A DNA stretch of 64,000 nt, taken from assembly GCA_964423425.1 (NCBI GenBank), contig CAYRES010000004.1:1-64000 (forward strand), read 5' to 3'. The notes under the pieces were generated by a model that did not search any database, was not told the origin of the DNA, and worked only from the letters and a program-made list of their open reading frames with translations. Position numbers and translations under genes: made by a program. Shown piece after piece: positions 17,353-26,606 of this stretch. This DNA comes from CAYRES01 sp964423425. GTDB lineage: Bacteria > Actinomycetota > Thermoleophilia > RBG-16-64-13. The number at the start of each line of letters is the position of its first letter. Position 1 is the first letter of the stretch.

Positions 17353-17949
17353 CTACTGCTCCCAGTCCTTGGTCTGGGCCCGGCCCACGGCGAAGGCCCG
17401 CAAGTTGAGGTCAAGGATCTTGGCCGGTAGTTCCCGGTGTAGCACCGTGTCCCACACGCCTTCCTCGATGGGAAGGAGCGTGGAGAGGGCCCCGAGTAAG
17501 ACCACGTTGGCGGAACGGGCCGAGCCCGCCTCCTCGGCCAAGGCGGTCGCGTCGATGGCCAGCGAACGCGGGGCGCAGGAGGCGATACGCTCCTCCACAT
17601 CGTCGGGGTAGGTGAGTGCTCCGCTCGTCACCGTGCTGGGGTTGACGCGGGCGGTGTTGTAGAGGTGCAGACCGTCGGCTTTTAAGAAGTGGCAGTTGCG
17701 TACCGCCTCCAGCGGTTCGAAGGAGAGCATGACATCCACCATGCCCTCAGAGAGCACGGGCGAAAAGACCTCTTCCCCTATGCGCAGGTGACTGGTGACA
17801 CTACCGCCGCGCTGGGCCATGCCGTGCACTTCGCTCTGCTTGATGTCGTAGCCCGCCTCCACGGCGGCCTGCGAAAGCAGGAAGCTGGCCAGGATGACGC
17901 CTTGGCCTCCCACCCCGGCCATGAGGATGTTGGTGCTGTCGCTCTTCAC
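17353..17949 (-). CDS. iorB: Indolepyruvate:ferredoxin oxidoreductase, beta subunit
   Basis: The gamma-domain subunit of the 2-oxoacid:ferredoxin oxidoreductase family, 198 residues. G-V-G-G-Q-G-V near residue 13 and M-A-Q-R-G-G-S-V near 44 are the family hallmarks. With IorA it oxidises aryl pyruvates from aromatic amino acids to aryl-acetyl-CoA, reducing ferredoxin. The start is GTG 17949, sharing one nucleotide with the iorA stop (TAGTG), so translation is coupled. Confidence 0.93.
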   Translation of the reverse strand: MKSDSTNILMAGVGGQGVILASFLLSQAAVEAGYDIKQSEVHGMAQRGGSVTSHLRIGEEVFSPVLSEGMVDVMLSFEPLEAVRNCHFLKADGLHLYNTARVNPSTVTSGALTYPDDVEERIASCAPRSLAIDATALAEEAGSARSANVVLLGALSTLLPIEEGVWDTVLHRELPAKILDLNLRAFAVGRAQTKDWEQ

Positions 17950-19742
17950 TAGTTCTCACCTCCGGGAAGGATGGCCTCGAAGCGGCACATCTGGGCGCAG
18001 ATGGAGCAGCCGGTGCAGAAGGCGGGATCGATGACGACCACATCTTTGTCTTTACCCTCGGGCGGTGCGGTCAAAGACAGAGCCGTGCAGCCCACCCGCA
18101 GGCAGCGCTTGCAGCCGGTACAGGCCTCGGCGTCCACCATATAGGGCACGCCCTTGATCTTGTACTCGAGCACGCAGGGGGCTTCGGCGATGATCACCGA
18201 GGCCTCCGGGGCGGCGATCTCCTCCTTCAATGCCTCCTCTACTTCCTTCAGGTTGTAGGGATCCACTTTGCGTACCCGGGGAACCTTGAGTGCCTTCACC
18301 ACCTCGGCGATATCGATGTGGGGAGCCTCCTGGCCGCAGAGCACGCAGCCCTGTCCTGGAGTGACCTGCCCGCCGGTCATAGCCGTGGTGCGATTGTCCA
18401 GGACCACGAGCACGGAGGTACCGTTGTTCCACACAGTGTTCAAGACTTCGGGTATACAGGAGTGGAAGAAGGTGGAGTCGCCCACCACCCCCACCACCGG
18501 GGCCTGGGCCTTATCCGGCATCCTCTCGGCAAGGCCTTTGTCCATGCCGTGGGCCATGCTCACGCCCGCGCCCATGCAGATCACCGAATGGAGTGCCGAG
18601 AAGGGGGGGAGAGCCCCTAGGGTGTAGCAGCCGATATCCCCGGTCACGTAGGCTTTCAGGCGGTTGAGGGCCACGAACACCCCGCGGTGCCCGCAGCCGG
18701 GGCAGAGCGTGGGCGGCCGGGGAGGTACGCCTTGAGCCGGCGCCGGGGCTTCTGTCAACAGCATGTCGTTGACGGGGAGATTCGCCCGTGCAAGACCGGC
18801 GGCCACGATGCGGGGGTTGAGCTCGTTCTCCAAGGGGATGAGGTCCTTGCCGCCGGCAACCTCTATGCCCATGAGGCGGATCTGCTCCTCCAAGAAGGGG
18901 TCGAGCTCCTCCACCACGTAGAGCTTCTTCACCTGGGAAGCGAAGGAGGCGATGAGGTTGCGGGGCAGAGGGTAGGGCATGCCGATCTTCAAGGTGGAGG
19001 CCTCCGGCATGGCCTCGCGCACATACTGATAGGTGACACCGCAGGTGATGATGCCCACCTCAGGGTCGCGCATCTCCAAGCGGTTGCCCGTCCAGGTCTC
19101 GGCCCACTCCCCGATCTTGCGGATGCGCTCCTCCACCTCGGCGTGGCGGGTGCGGGTGAAGGCGGGGAGGATGCAGTAGGAGAGATCGCGGTTCACGGCG
19201 AAGGGCTCGGCCGATTCCACCCGATCTTCCAGTTCCACCAAGCTCTTCGAGTGGGAGATACGGGTTTCGGTGCGGTAGAGCACGGGGGTGCCGAAGGCTT
19301 CGGAGAGAGCCATGGCTTCAGCCACGAAGTCTTTGGCCTCTTGGCTGTCTGCGGGCTCCATGACCGGCAGGCGGGCGAAACGGGCGTAGTTTCTGTTGTC
19401 CTGCTCGGTCTGGGAGCTGTGCCGGGATGGATCGTCGGCTGTCAGTACCACCAAGCCGCCCTTGACGCCCGAATACACGGCGTTGAACAGAGGATCGGCG
19501 GCCACGTTCAGGCCCACCAACTTCATGGTGCAGAAGGCCCGGGCGCCCACCACGGTGGCCCCCAAGGCCACCTCCAGGGCCACCTTCTCATTCACCGACC
19601 ACTCGCAGTAGAGGCCGTCATAGGTGGCCAGGTTCTCCAGGATCTCGGTGGAAGGAGTCCCAGGGTAACCCGAGGCCACATTCACCCCCGCCTCCCAGAT
19701 ACCCCGGGCAATGGCTTCGTTTCCGGATAGGAGCTTCTTCAA
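17949..19742 (-). CDS. iorA: Indolepyruvate:ferredoxin oxidoreductase, alpha subunit
   Basis: The TPP-binding and ferredoxin-like subunit, 597 residues. The N-terminal pyrimidine domain opens K-K-L-L-S-G-N-E-A-I-A-R-G and has G-Y-P-G-T-P-S-T; the PP domain has C-P-G-C-G-H-R-G near 350 and V-G-D-S-T-F-F-H near 415. Two [4Fe-4S] motifs close the protein (C-x2-C-x2-C near 540 and C-x2-C-x2-C-x3-C near 575). TTG 19742 is chosen because GGGGAGG lies 7 nt before it and IorA proteins begin exactly there; a TTG at 19775 lacks support. It sits between the racemase-like gene and iorB. Confidence 0.95.
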   Translation of the reverse strand: MKKLLSGNEAIARGIWEAGVNVASGYPGTPSTEILENLATYDGLYCEWSVNEKVALEVALGATVVGARAFCTMKLVGLNVAADPLFNAVYSGVKGGLVVLTADDPSRHSSQTEQDNRNYARFARLPVMEPADSQEAKDFVAEAMALSEAFGTPVLYRTETRISHSKSLVELEDRVESAEPFAVNRDLSYCILPAFTRTRHAEVEERIRKIGEWAETWTGNRLEMRDPEVGIITCGVTYQYVREAMPEASTLKIGMPYPLPRNLIASFASQVKKLYVVEELDPFLEEQIRLMGIEVAGGKDLIPLENELNPRIVAAGLARANLPVNDMLLTEAPAPAQGVPPRPPTLCPGCGHRGVFVALNRLKAYVTGDIGCYTLGALPPFSALHSVICMGAGVSMAHGMDKGLAERMPDKAQAPVVGVVGDSTFFHSCIPEVLNTVWNNGTSVLVVLDNRTTAMTGGQVTPGQGCVLCGQEAPHIDIAEVVKALKVPRVRKVDPYNLKEVEEALKEEIAAPEASVIIAEAPCVLEYKIKGVPYMVDAEACTGCKRCLRVGCTALSLTAPPEGKDKDVVVIDPAFCTGCSICAQMCRFEAILPGGEN

Positions 19743-19775
19743 GATGCAGTCCTCCCCATGGGTTGGGTGTGACAA

Positions 19776-20561
19776 CTACCGCTGTGCCGCTGCGCCTTGG
19801 GACGGCCTGAAGGGCACAAAGTCGGAGCCAAAGCGACGCATCCTCACCGATTCGGCGAAAAGCTCGATGACTCCGACCAGGTCGAACACCGGAAGACCAT
19901 AAGTCTTCAGTAGATCACGTCGAGCAACACTCAGATTCGTGCACTCGAGCACCAACGCCTGCACGGTGGGTTCCTCCCGGAGCAGGCGGCCGGCTGCTTC
20001 TACCACCTCCTCTGATATCGCGGTCGCGTTGAGTATCTCGCCCCCCTCGAGCACAGAACTCCTGAACTCCTTATAATCTTCCATGCCCATTATCGCAACT
20101 TTCGACGTGTCAATGGAGCACGCTTTGAGGTGGGCCGGACGCAGAAACGCGGCATGCCCGGTAATGATGCCGACCTTGTGCGAGGGCTTGAGCGTGGCCA
20201 AGATCAGCGGGACGCAGATGAGACTCGAGCTGATGAAGGGCACTCGGAGAATCGATGCGATCTCCGCCTGATAGAGAGAGAAGAGGCCGCAGTCCGTCGC
20301 GACGAAACTCACTCCCAGAGCCTCGAGGCGTGTGGCGGCGTCTGTGACCGGGGTGAGAAGAGAGGGCTCATAGTCGAGAAGGTGGTCTACCTTGAAGCCA
20401 CGTGCGACCTCGTACCGTACGGGGAAGGGGAAGGTGGCGGCATGGCCGGGGTCTCCGGGCACACGCGGGGTGGTGGAGTCGAGCATGATGATGCCCGCCA
20501 CCGAACCGTAGAAGGGAAGTCCGGCGTGAGCGGTATTCTGCTCTGGGTCGAGATCACTCAT
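19776..20561 (-). CDS. Aspartate/glutamate racemase superfamily protein
   Basis: A 261-residue protein of the Asp/Glu/hydantoin racemase superfamily. The two catalytic cysteines are visible in A-T-D-C-G-L and L-E-C-T-N-L, one in each alpha/beta half. The N-terminal L-D-S-T-T-P-R-V-P-G-D and F-P-F-P-V-R-Y are typical of an uncharacterised subgroup. It is the first gene of the iorA-iorB-gdhA set, 33 nt ahead of iorA, so a role in racemising an amino acid or hydantoin before oxidation is plausible. ATG 20561 is preferred over an upstream in-frame ATG at 20615. Confidence 0.8.
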   Translation of the reverse strand: MSDLDPEQNTAHAGLPFYGSVAGIIMLDSTTPRVPGDPGHAATFPFPVRYEVARGFKVDHLLDYEPSLLTPVTDAATRLEALGVSFVATDCGLFSLYQAEIASILRVPFISSSLICVPLILATLKPSHKVGIITGHAAFLRPAHLKACSIDTSKVAIMGMEDYKEFRSSVLEGGEILNATAISEEVVEAAGRLLREEPTVQALVLECTNLSVARRDLLKTYGLPVFDLVGVIELFAESVRMRRFGSDFVPFRPSQGAAAQR

Positions 20562-20815
20562 GGGGCGGCTCCGGGTGGAAGTGGGTGATGACGATATGAC
20601 CGGGTTGGGGCGCAATCAAACCTCTCCGCCACCCCGGTCGCCCGGCATATGGTGTTCTTGCAGGCGTTTCTCCTGCGGCGGCGCGTCCCCGGGGAGTAAT
20701 CAACAATACCTGAAGAAGAAGAGCTTTCGCGGTAACATGATTGGACCGCATACTAACAACGGTAGTACTGCCGGTCAATGAGGCGGTGATGCCGGTCAAG
20801 GGGAGGGACGTCCTG

Positions 20816-21850
20816 ATGCGCATCGTGGACCTTCGTAGCGATACCAAGACCAAGCCGACGCCTGAGATGCGGCGGGCCATGTTCGAGGCGGAGGTGGGCG
20901 ACGACGTGTCGCGGGAAGACCCCACCGTCAACGAACTCGAAGAGACGGCTGCTCGCATGCTGGGCAAGGAGGCCGGTCTCTTCCTGGCGAGCGGCACCAT
21001 GGGGAATCTGGCCTGCCTGCTCACGCACTGCCGCCGGGGCCACGAGATCATCGTGGGCGAGATGTCCCATATCTACTGGGCGGAAGTGGCAAGTGCGGCG
21101 GCATTCGGAGGCATCGCCTATCACGCCGTGCCCAACGAAGGCGATGGCACCCTCGATCCGGCAACGGTGCGAGAAGCCATACGGCCCGACAACATCCACT
21201 TTCCCGAGACCGGGCTCATCTGCCTGGAAAACACCCAGAACCGCCAAGGCGGAGTCGTTCTGCCCCTGTCGTATCTGGCCAAGATGCGTTCGCTGGCTGA
21301 CGAGGCGGGCCTGCCCCTCCATCTGGACGGGGCGCGCATCTTCAACGCTGCGACGTATCTGGGCATCCCCGCTTCGGAGATCGCCCGCTACTTCGACTCG
21401 GTGCAGTTCTGCGTGTCGAAGGGCTTGGGAGCGCCGGTGGGGTCGTTGGTGGTGGGGACCGAGGACTTTGTCGACCGGGCGAGGAAGACGAGGAAGATGC
21501 TTGGTGGCGGCATGCGCCAGGCAGGAGTCATCGCCGCTGCGGGCCTGACCGCCCTTACCGAAATGGTCGATCGTCTCGCCGATGACCACTTGAACGCCCG
21601 TGTGTTGGCCGAGGGCCTGGCCGAGATGCCGGGGCTCGAGGTCGATCTGGGCCGGGTCCAGACCAATATCGTCAACGTGGTGGTCACCCACGACGAGTGG
21701 ACGGCGCCTGCGTTCGAAGAGGCCATGGGTGAACGGGGAGTGCTGTTCCACGCCCTGGGGCCCACCATGGTGCGGATGGTCACTCATGCCGATGTTGACC
21801 GCAGTGATATCGTATATGCACTAGAATGCCTCGGGGGTCTGCTGAGGTAG
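20816..21850 (+). CDS. ltaE: Low-specificity L-threonine aldolase
   Basis: Cleaves threonine or allo-threonine to glycine and acetaldehyde (PLP, beta-eliminating lyase family). In 344 residues: I-V-D-L-R-S-D-T-K-T at the start, G-D-D-V-S-R-E-D-P-T near 31, E-N-T-Q-N-R-Q-G-G near 139, L-H-L-D-G-A-R-I near 168, and the PLP lysine in C-V-S-K-G-L-G-A-P-V near 204. GGGGAGG lies about 8 nt before ATG 20816; longer in-frame starts lack support. The FadR-type regulator follows 31 nt downstream, so they are likely co-transcribed. Confidence 0.93.
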   Translation: MRIVDLRSDTKTKPTPEMRRAMFEAEVGDDVSREDPTVNELEETAARMLGKEAGLFLASGTMGNLACLLTHCRRGHEIIVGEMSHIYWAEVASAAAFGGIAYHAVPNEGDGTLDPATVREAIRPDNIHFPETGLICLENTQNRQGGVVLPLSYLAKMRSLADEAGLPLHLDGARIFNAATYLGIPASEIARYFDSVQFCVSKGLGAPVGSLVVGTEDFVDRARKTRKMLGGGMRQAGVIAAAGLTALTEMVDRLADDHLNARVLAEGLAEMPGLEVDLGRVQTNIVNVVVTHDEWTAPAFEEAMGERGVLFHALGPTMVRMVTHADVDRSDIVYALECLGGLLR

Positions 21851-21881
21851 AGCCGGAGGCCGGAAGGAGGGGTCTTTCCAA

Positions 21882-22652
21882 GTGGCAGGCAGCGACAATG
21901 GCATCTTCTCGTCGGTAAGACCGCGGCGGCTCTCAGACAGCGCCGTCGATCAGATACTCAAGCTGGTACACGACGGCCAACTGCCGCCCGGGTCCAAGTT
22001 CCCCCCCGAGCGCGAACTCATAGTCAGCCTTTCGGTGAGCCGCACCTCTCTTCGCGAGGCCATACGTATCCTTGAGACGATGGGCGTGTTGCGGGTGGTG
22101 CCGGGCCGCGGCACCTGGGTGCGTGAAGACTACACCCAACCCCGCTTGGGCACGAGTGTCGAGTGGCTGCCCCAGCACGTCGAAGATGTGCTACAACTCG
22201 TCGAGATGAAGGACCTGCTTGAGACCAAGGCGGCCGGGCTCGCGGCCGAACGGGCCACGCCTGATCAGCTCATCGAATTGAGTGTGCAGCTGCAGCGGTA
22301 CCGGGACGCAGTGACCGAGGGCGACGCAGAAACGCTCATGGACGCCGACATGAAGTTCCACCAGACCATCGCGGCTGCCTCAGGCAATCGTTTCCTGGCT
22401 GATGCCATCGCGAATCTGGATCCGTTCGTATTGCGTACCCGCAGGGCGATCCTCTCCATACCTGGGCGGCCCGAGAGGGTCGTGGGTGAGCACCAAGCAG
22501 TGTTGGAGGCGATCCTTGCCCGTAATCCCCAGGCTGCGGCGAAGGCCATGCAGGTACACGACAGGCGGGCTGCCCAGGGAGTGAAGTCGGCCATCGAGGC
22601 CGGACGGATAATCTCCCGGGGGACTCCGGCGGATCGCACGGAAGACGCGTAA
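21882..22652 (+). CDS. FadR-subfamily GntR transcriptional regulator
   Basis: A 256-residue regulator. Residues 15-80 form the GntR winged helix (P-P-G-S-K-F-P-P-E-R-E-L and V-S-R-T-S-L-R-E-A-I-R, G-R-G-T-W-V). The C-terminal FCD domain carries the metal-ligand pattern D-A-D-M-K-F-H, then G-E-H and V-H-D-R, which usually binds a carboxylate effector. GTG 21882 is preceded by GGAGGGG. It lies at the edge of the amino-acid catabolic region and is the only local regulator there, so it is the best candidate to act on the palindromes at 25011-25050 and 34380-34400; this is inference. Confidence 0.9.
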   Translation: MAGSDNGIFSSVRPRRLSDSAVDQILKLVHDGQLPPGSKFPPERELIVSLSVSRTSLREAIRILETMGVLRVVPGRGTWVREDYTQPRLGTSVEWLPQHVEDVLQLVEMKDLLETKAAGLAAERATPDQLIELSVQLQRYRDAVTEGDAETLMDADMKFHQTIAAASGNRFLADAIANLDPFVLRTRRAILSIPGRPERVVGEHQAVLEAILARNPQAAAKAMQVHDRRAAQGVKSAIEAGRIISRGTPADRTEDA

Positions 22653-22662
22653 GAGCGACTTG

Positions 22663-22692
22663 GTCTGGGGCCGCCTGCGGGCGGCCCCAGAC
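22663..22692. terminator. Bidirectional hairpin terminator
   Basis: A perfect 13-bp stem with a TGCG loop lies between the convergent regulator and aminotransferase genes. Confidence 0.8.
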
Positions 22693-22707
22693 GGTACGAC
22701 TACCCTG

Positions 22708-23898
22708 CTACCCGTGCTTCTTCGCCAAGGCCTGCTGCAGCCTGGCGAGTGCGGGTTCAATCTCCTCCCAGGGGGCGGCAAAGCCCAGCCTCAGACACCC
22801 CTCTCCCTGCGAGCCAAAGAAGCCCCCCGGCACCACGGCGACGCCTTCACGCCACAGGTACTCGGTCATGCCGGCCGAGGAGGGGTCGAGGGCGGAGGTG
22901 TCCAGGAAAACGTAGAAGCCGCCCTGGGGCTCGGGGCAAGAGACACCGGGAACGGCTTTCAGCGATGCGATCATCTTCTGCATGTTGTCTCTGCACAGAG
23001 CCCGGGACCAGTCGAGATAGCCGTCGCTTGCGGCCAGGAACTCCGACATGGCCCACTGGCCGATTGAAAGACTACAGAGGGAGATGCTCTCCTTGTAGGC
23101 TCCCATCTGGTGAATGAGCCACGGATGGGCGATCACATGCCCGAGCCGCCAGCCGGTGACGGCGAAGGTCTTCGAGAAGCTGTTGACCACGATAAGGTTC
23201 TCTAGTTCACCGTGCGACAGCGCCGACGAGTGACTGCCGTCGTAGACGAAGTTGTGGTAAACGTCATCGGAGAGGATGAAGACTCCCTTCTCGCGAGCGA
23301 CGGCAGTGAGTCGGGGCCAGTCTTCCGCGCTGAGGACGGCGCCGGTGGGATTGGAGGGGGAGTTGACGCACACGAGCTTGGTGCGGTCAGTCATCCGTTC
23401 CAGGATGGCGTCGACGTCATATGTCCACGTACCGGCTCGAGCGAGGGGGTAGTAGATGAGTCGGGCCCCGCGCCGTTCGGCGACCGTGCGCATCATGCCC
23501 CAACCGGGGTCCGGAAGGAGCACCTCATCGCCTTCTTCCACCACGATGCGGAAGGCGAGATGGATGGCTTCCATACCCCCCACGGTCATCAGTACGCTTG
23601 TCTCGGGGTCAACGTCCACGTCCCACCGGCGCTTGGCGAAGTCGGCGACAGCCTCGCGCATGGCGGGTATGCCGTTGGTGGACGTGTAGAGGTTCTTGCC
23701 TTCCTCAAGAGCTCTGGCGGCCGCCTCGATGAGCTCCTGGGGTGCGCCGAAGGTGGCCTCGCCCATAGCGAGGCTCAAGACATCCGCTCGCTCCTCCATG
23801 AGCCGTTTGAGGGCCCGGATGGGGGAGCCCTGGCTCTCCTTCACAACTGAGTGAACACGTTCCAGAGCTTTGCCGGACCTGCTGTTACCCCTGCTCAT
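22708..23898 (-). CDS. Class I/II PLP-dependent aminotransferase
   Basis: A 396-residue fold-type I aminotransferase distinct from the one at 14721. Motifs: N-S-P-S-N-P-T-G near 169, S-D-D-V-Y-H near 204, PLP lysine in S-F-S-K-T-F-A-V-T-G-W-R near 235. It resembles the aspartate/aromatic aminotransferase group; the amino-acid substrate is unknown. ATG 23898 overlaps the stop of the FAH-family gene (ATGA), so the two form one coupled operon, pairing a transaminase with a C-C bond hydrolase or decarboxylase. Confidence 0.88.
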   Translation of the reverse strand: MSRGNSRSGKALERVHSVVKESQGSPIRALKRLMEERADVLSLAMGEATFGAPQELIEAAARALEEGKNLYTSTNGIPAMREAVADFAKRRWDVDVDPETSVLMTVGGMEAIHLAFRIVVEEGDEVLLPDPGWGMMRTVAERRGARLIYYPLARAGTWTYDVDAILERMTDRTKLVCVNSPSNPTGAVLSAEDWPRLTAVAREKGVFILSDDVYHNFVYDGSHSSALSHGELENLIVVNSFSKTFAVTGWRLGHVIAHPWLIHQMGAYKESISLCSLSIGQWAMSEFLAASDGYLDWSRALCRDNMQKMIASLKAVPGVSCPEPQGGFYVFLDTSALDPSSAGMTEYLWREGVAVVPGGFFGSQGEGCLRLGFAAPWEEIEPALARLQQALAKKHG

Positions 23899-24926
23899 GC
23901 GGCGCACTCCCGGTTGTCGACCACGTTGTTCTTCAAGCTGCCTATCTTCTCTATCTCCACCTCGATGGTGTCGCCGGGACGCAGGAAGACCCCACCACCG
24001 CTTTCCAGGTTGTCTATGAGGGCGGCAAGAGAGTGCTCCCCTTTGAGTCCCTTGGCCCAGCCGGTACCCGATCCCGTACCGAGCGCAAGCACGTCACCGG
24101 GCTGGAGTGTCGAGCAGGAGGAGGCGAAGGCGAGGCAGCGCTCCACCCCCCACAGCATGTTGGCGGTGGTGGTGTCCTGCATCACCCGGCCGTTCACGAG
24201 GCAGCGGATGCGCAGGTGGCCGGGTTCGGGGACGAGATCGCGGGGCACCAAGTAGGGGCCCAGGGGGGCGAAGCTATCACGGGACTTGCCACCGAAGAAG
24301 TCCAGCCCTCCGTCCGGCTTCATCATCTTACGGCGGTCGGTCACGTCATTGTGACAGGTGAAACCGGCGACATACTCCATGGCCTCCTCGGGGGCCACGT
24401 TCCGGGCGGTCTTTCCTATGATGACGGCCAATTCCGCTTCCCAGTCGACGTACGGGGATGACACGCAGATGGGTTGGCAGGGTCCGATGATGCAGTTCCG
24501 GTCGCCCTTCAAGAAGAAGTTGGGGGCGAAGGTGTCTTCATTGATGATGAGGCCCATCTCAGCGGCGTGGTCGCGGTAGTTCAGGCCCACATTCACCATC
24601 TTGCCCGGTGAGGGCACGGGGGAGAGCAAGAGGGCATCGTGGAGAGGCACGGGGGAGAGGTAACTCTTGTCCTCCTCGCAGAGGACCCGGGCGAGCGCGG
24701 CGAGCAAGGGGGATGCCGATTCCCAGCGGTCGAGGAGGGTCTGCACCTGTGCCACCCTGAGGTCGAGAAAGGAAGGCTCATTCTCCTCTGCCGCCACCCG
24801 GGAACTTGTGGTGGGAAGATCGTAGACACGGTCTTGAACGACAATCGCGGCTACAGGGTAACCTGAGCTCAAGGTCGTGGCGACGGCGAAACGGTGCGGC
24901 GGAACGGCCGTTGGTGCTGCGGCCAT
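23895..24926 (-). CDS. Fumarylacetoacetate hydrolase (FAH) family protein
   Basis: A 343-residue FAH-family enzyme. Residues 1-90 form the variable N-terminal domain; the catalytic domain starts at K-M-V-N-V-G-L-N-Y-R-D-H near 111 and has the metal-binding D-W-E-A-E-L-A-V-I-I-G near 161 and G-T-G-S-G-T-G near 290. Members hydrolyse acylpyruvates, decarboxylate oxo acids or isomerise catechol products. ATG 24926 has AAGGAGGAGGG upstream. First gene of a minus operon divergent from the IOR2/Mo-hydroxylase operon, with a shared 420-bp control region. Confidence 0.9.
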   Translation of the reverse strand: MAAAPTAVPPHRFAVATTLSSGYPVAAIVVQDRVYDLPTTSSRVAAEENEPSFLDLRVAQVQTLLDRWESASPLLAALARVLCEEDKSYLSPVPLHDALLLSPVPSPGKMVNVGLNYRDHAAEMGLIINEDTFAPNFFLKGDRNCIIGPCQPICVSSPYVDWEAELAVIIGKTARNVAPEEAMEYVAGFTCHNDVTDRRKMMKPDGGLDFFGGKSRDSFAPLGPYLVPRDLVPEPGHLRIRCLVNGRVMQDTTTANMLWGVERCLAFASSCSTLQPGDVLALGTGSGTGWAKGLKGEHSLAALIDNLESGGGVFLRPGDTIEVEIEKIGSLKNNVVDNRECAA

Positions 24927-25346
24927 GGCGACCCTCCTCCTTGATGGCAAGGACTTCGGCAGGGTCTGCGGCAACCGGAATTCCGCGGCACCCGGCACTC
25001 GTGGTCCTGCTTGTGGTCTAATCTGTAGTCCACAATGCTATACTACAGCATACAGACGCGCAATCCATGCGGTGGAGGCAGGCATGTGCAGGGGTTGAGC
25101 GCCTGTGGTGCAGCAGGGGATCGGCGGGGGCTTGAGCATCAGCTCAGAGGTCGCCTGCTCGGAGGTCGTCTGTTCCAACATATTGTCATACGTTACATCT
25201 GGTTGACAGAGAATGGCCCCTCCACTAAGCTTAGGGAGGCTCCGAGGAGGATCAGTCCGTGTGGGGTGGTGTCGCCGCAGCGGTGGTGAGGTGTAGACCG
25301 CTCTTGGGCCCGCGTCCCCACCGCGAATGAGGGGAGAGTCAGGTTC
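24927..25346. other. 420-bp divergent control region
   Basis: It lies between the FAH/aminotransferase operon (minus) and the FrhB-IOR2-Mo hydroxylase operon (plus). Its local base composition is AT-richer around 25010-25060, where two palindromes lie. I see no convincing gene in the remainder. Confidence 0.6.
25011..25050. promoter_or_regulatory. Two adjacent operator-like palindromes
   Basis: The first has 10-bp arms (25011-25020 and 25026-25035, one mismatch) around a 5-bp spacer: TTGTGGTCTA-N5-TAGTCCACAA. The second, TGCTATACTACAGCA (25036-25050), is an odd palindrome centred on C25043 with one mismatched pair. A near copy of the first, also with N5, overlaps the liv promoter at 34380-34400. 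The architecture suggests a dimeric repressor site controlling the divergent operons. Confidence 0.6.
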
Positions 25347-26606
25347 ATGACCGGCGACATGGTAGTGACCGGTGGCCTGAGAGAACTCAGGCAGGCCGTG
25401 CTCGGGACCGAGGTCTGCTCCGCCTGTGGAGCCTGCGTAGGTCTTTGCCCGTACATCAAGTGTGTGGAAGACCGGGTGGCGGCCGTGGCCGAATGCCGCA
25501 AGAGTGAGGGCCGCTGCTTTCTTTTCTGTCCTCGAGCCCACGGCCCCGAACTCACGGAATTCGTTGGGCAGCCGGGCAAGCTCACGCATGGTCTTGGCTC
25601 CTACCGCCGCCTCCTGGAGGGTCGCTCTCTCTCCCCGTCTCTGCAGCGATACGCCCAGCATGGAGGGGTGGTGTCGGCGCTCTTGGTCCACGCGCTCCGC
25701 GAAGGATTGATCGAGGCGGCCGTGCTTACCCGCCGGGCGCAAGGGCGTCCGGAACCCTTCCTTGCCCGCAGCGAGGAAGAGGTGCTCTCGGCGGCAGGCT
25801 CCACCTTCGCGGCCGCCCCCACCGTCGCCGAAGTCAACCGGGTGATGGTGGACGAGGGTCTGGCGGGGGTGCCACTTGGTGTAGTGGCCCTTCCCTGCCA
25901 GGCGGCTGCCCTGGCCCGCATGCGCCGAGCCGGCGAGCTTCGTGACACTCTCACGGCCGCCTCCGGATCGAGCGCCGAGAAGCCGGGCTCTGAGGAAGCC
26001 GTGCCCCACGTCCCCGATTGGCTGGACCGCCCCTTCCCCTCGATCGCTCTCGTCATCGGCCTCTTCTGCACCTGGGCTCTGAGCCAGGCCGGCTGGCGCC
26101 GGCTGCTGCGGGAAGCGGGTGTCGGCACCGAGAGAGGCAGCGACACGGGCGCGGGCAGCGGTGACGTGCCCGGCGCATCCACTCTGGTGCGGGCGGAGAT
26201 CCCCCCGCCACCGGCTAATGTGCTGGAGTTCACCCTGGCCGACGGCGTGGTGAGGACGGTACCGCTCGACGAGGTACGCCCCCACATTCGTCCCGGCTGC
26301 CTGCTCTGCGCCGACATGACCTCGGAAGCCGCCGATGTATCGGTGGGTCTGGTGGAAGGGAGGGAGGGCTGGAACACCATAATCTCCCGCACGGAGGTGG
26401 GCGACTCCCTGGTGAGGGGGGCCGAAGAGGCGGCTCTCATCCGCATCGAACCTCTCCAGGGAGAGCGGGCGGAGCATTTGTCCGGCGCTTCCCAGGGGAA
26501 GAAGGCGCGGGCCCGCGACAGGGCGCGCGAACGGGGCCTCGAACTCCCATACCTGAGCGAAGATGCGGGCCGGCCCGCGGCGGAAGAGAGGAGGGAGCAT
26601 GGGTGA
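25347..26606 (+). CDS. FrhB/FdhB-like iron-sulfur flavoprotein (F420 or ferredoxin-linked beta subunit)
   Basis: A 419-residue protein of the coenzyme F420 hydrogenase/dehydrogenase beta-subunit family. A [4Fe-4S] motif lies at C24-x2-C27-x2-C30-x3-C34-P; further cysteines follow (C-F-L-F-C-P). Y-A-Q-H-G-G-V-V-S-A-L-L near residue 104 and A-L-P-C-Q-A-A near 184 are the FrhB N and C signatures. It has a low-complexity insert near 265-285 and a charged tail. It opens the operon and overlaps the second iorA by 8 nt, which suggests it feeds or withdraws electrons from that oxidoreductase. The electron partner (F420, NAD(P)H or quinone) is not known. Confidence 0.82.
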   Translation: MTGDMVVTGGLRELRQAVLGTEVCSACGACVGLCPYIKCVEDRVAAVAECRKSEGRCFLFCPRAHGPELTEFVGQPGKLTHGLGSYRRLLEGRSLSPSLQRYAQHGGVVSALLVHALREGLIEAAVLTRRAQGRPEPFLARSEEEVLSAAGSTFAAAPTVAEVNRVMVDEGLAGVPLGVVALPCQAAALARMRRAGELRDTLTAASGSSAEKPGSEEAVPHVPDWLDRPFPSIALVIGLFCTWALSQAGWRRLLREAGVGTERGSDTGAGSGDVPGASTLVRAEIPPPPANVLEFTLADGVVRTVPLDEVRPHIRPGCLLCADMTSEAADVSVGLVEGREGWNTIISRTEVGDSLVRGAEEAALIRIEPLQGERAEHLSGASQGKKARARDRARERGLELPYLSEDAGRPAAEERREHG

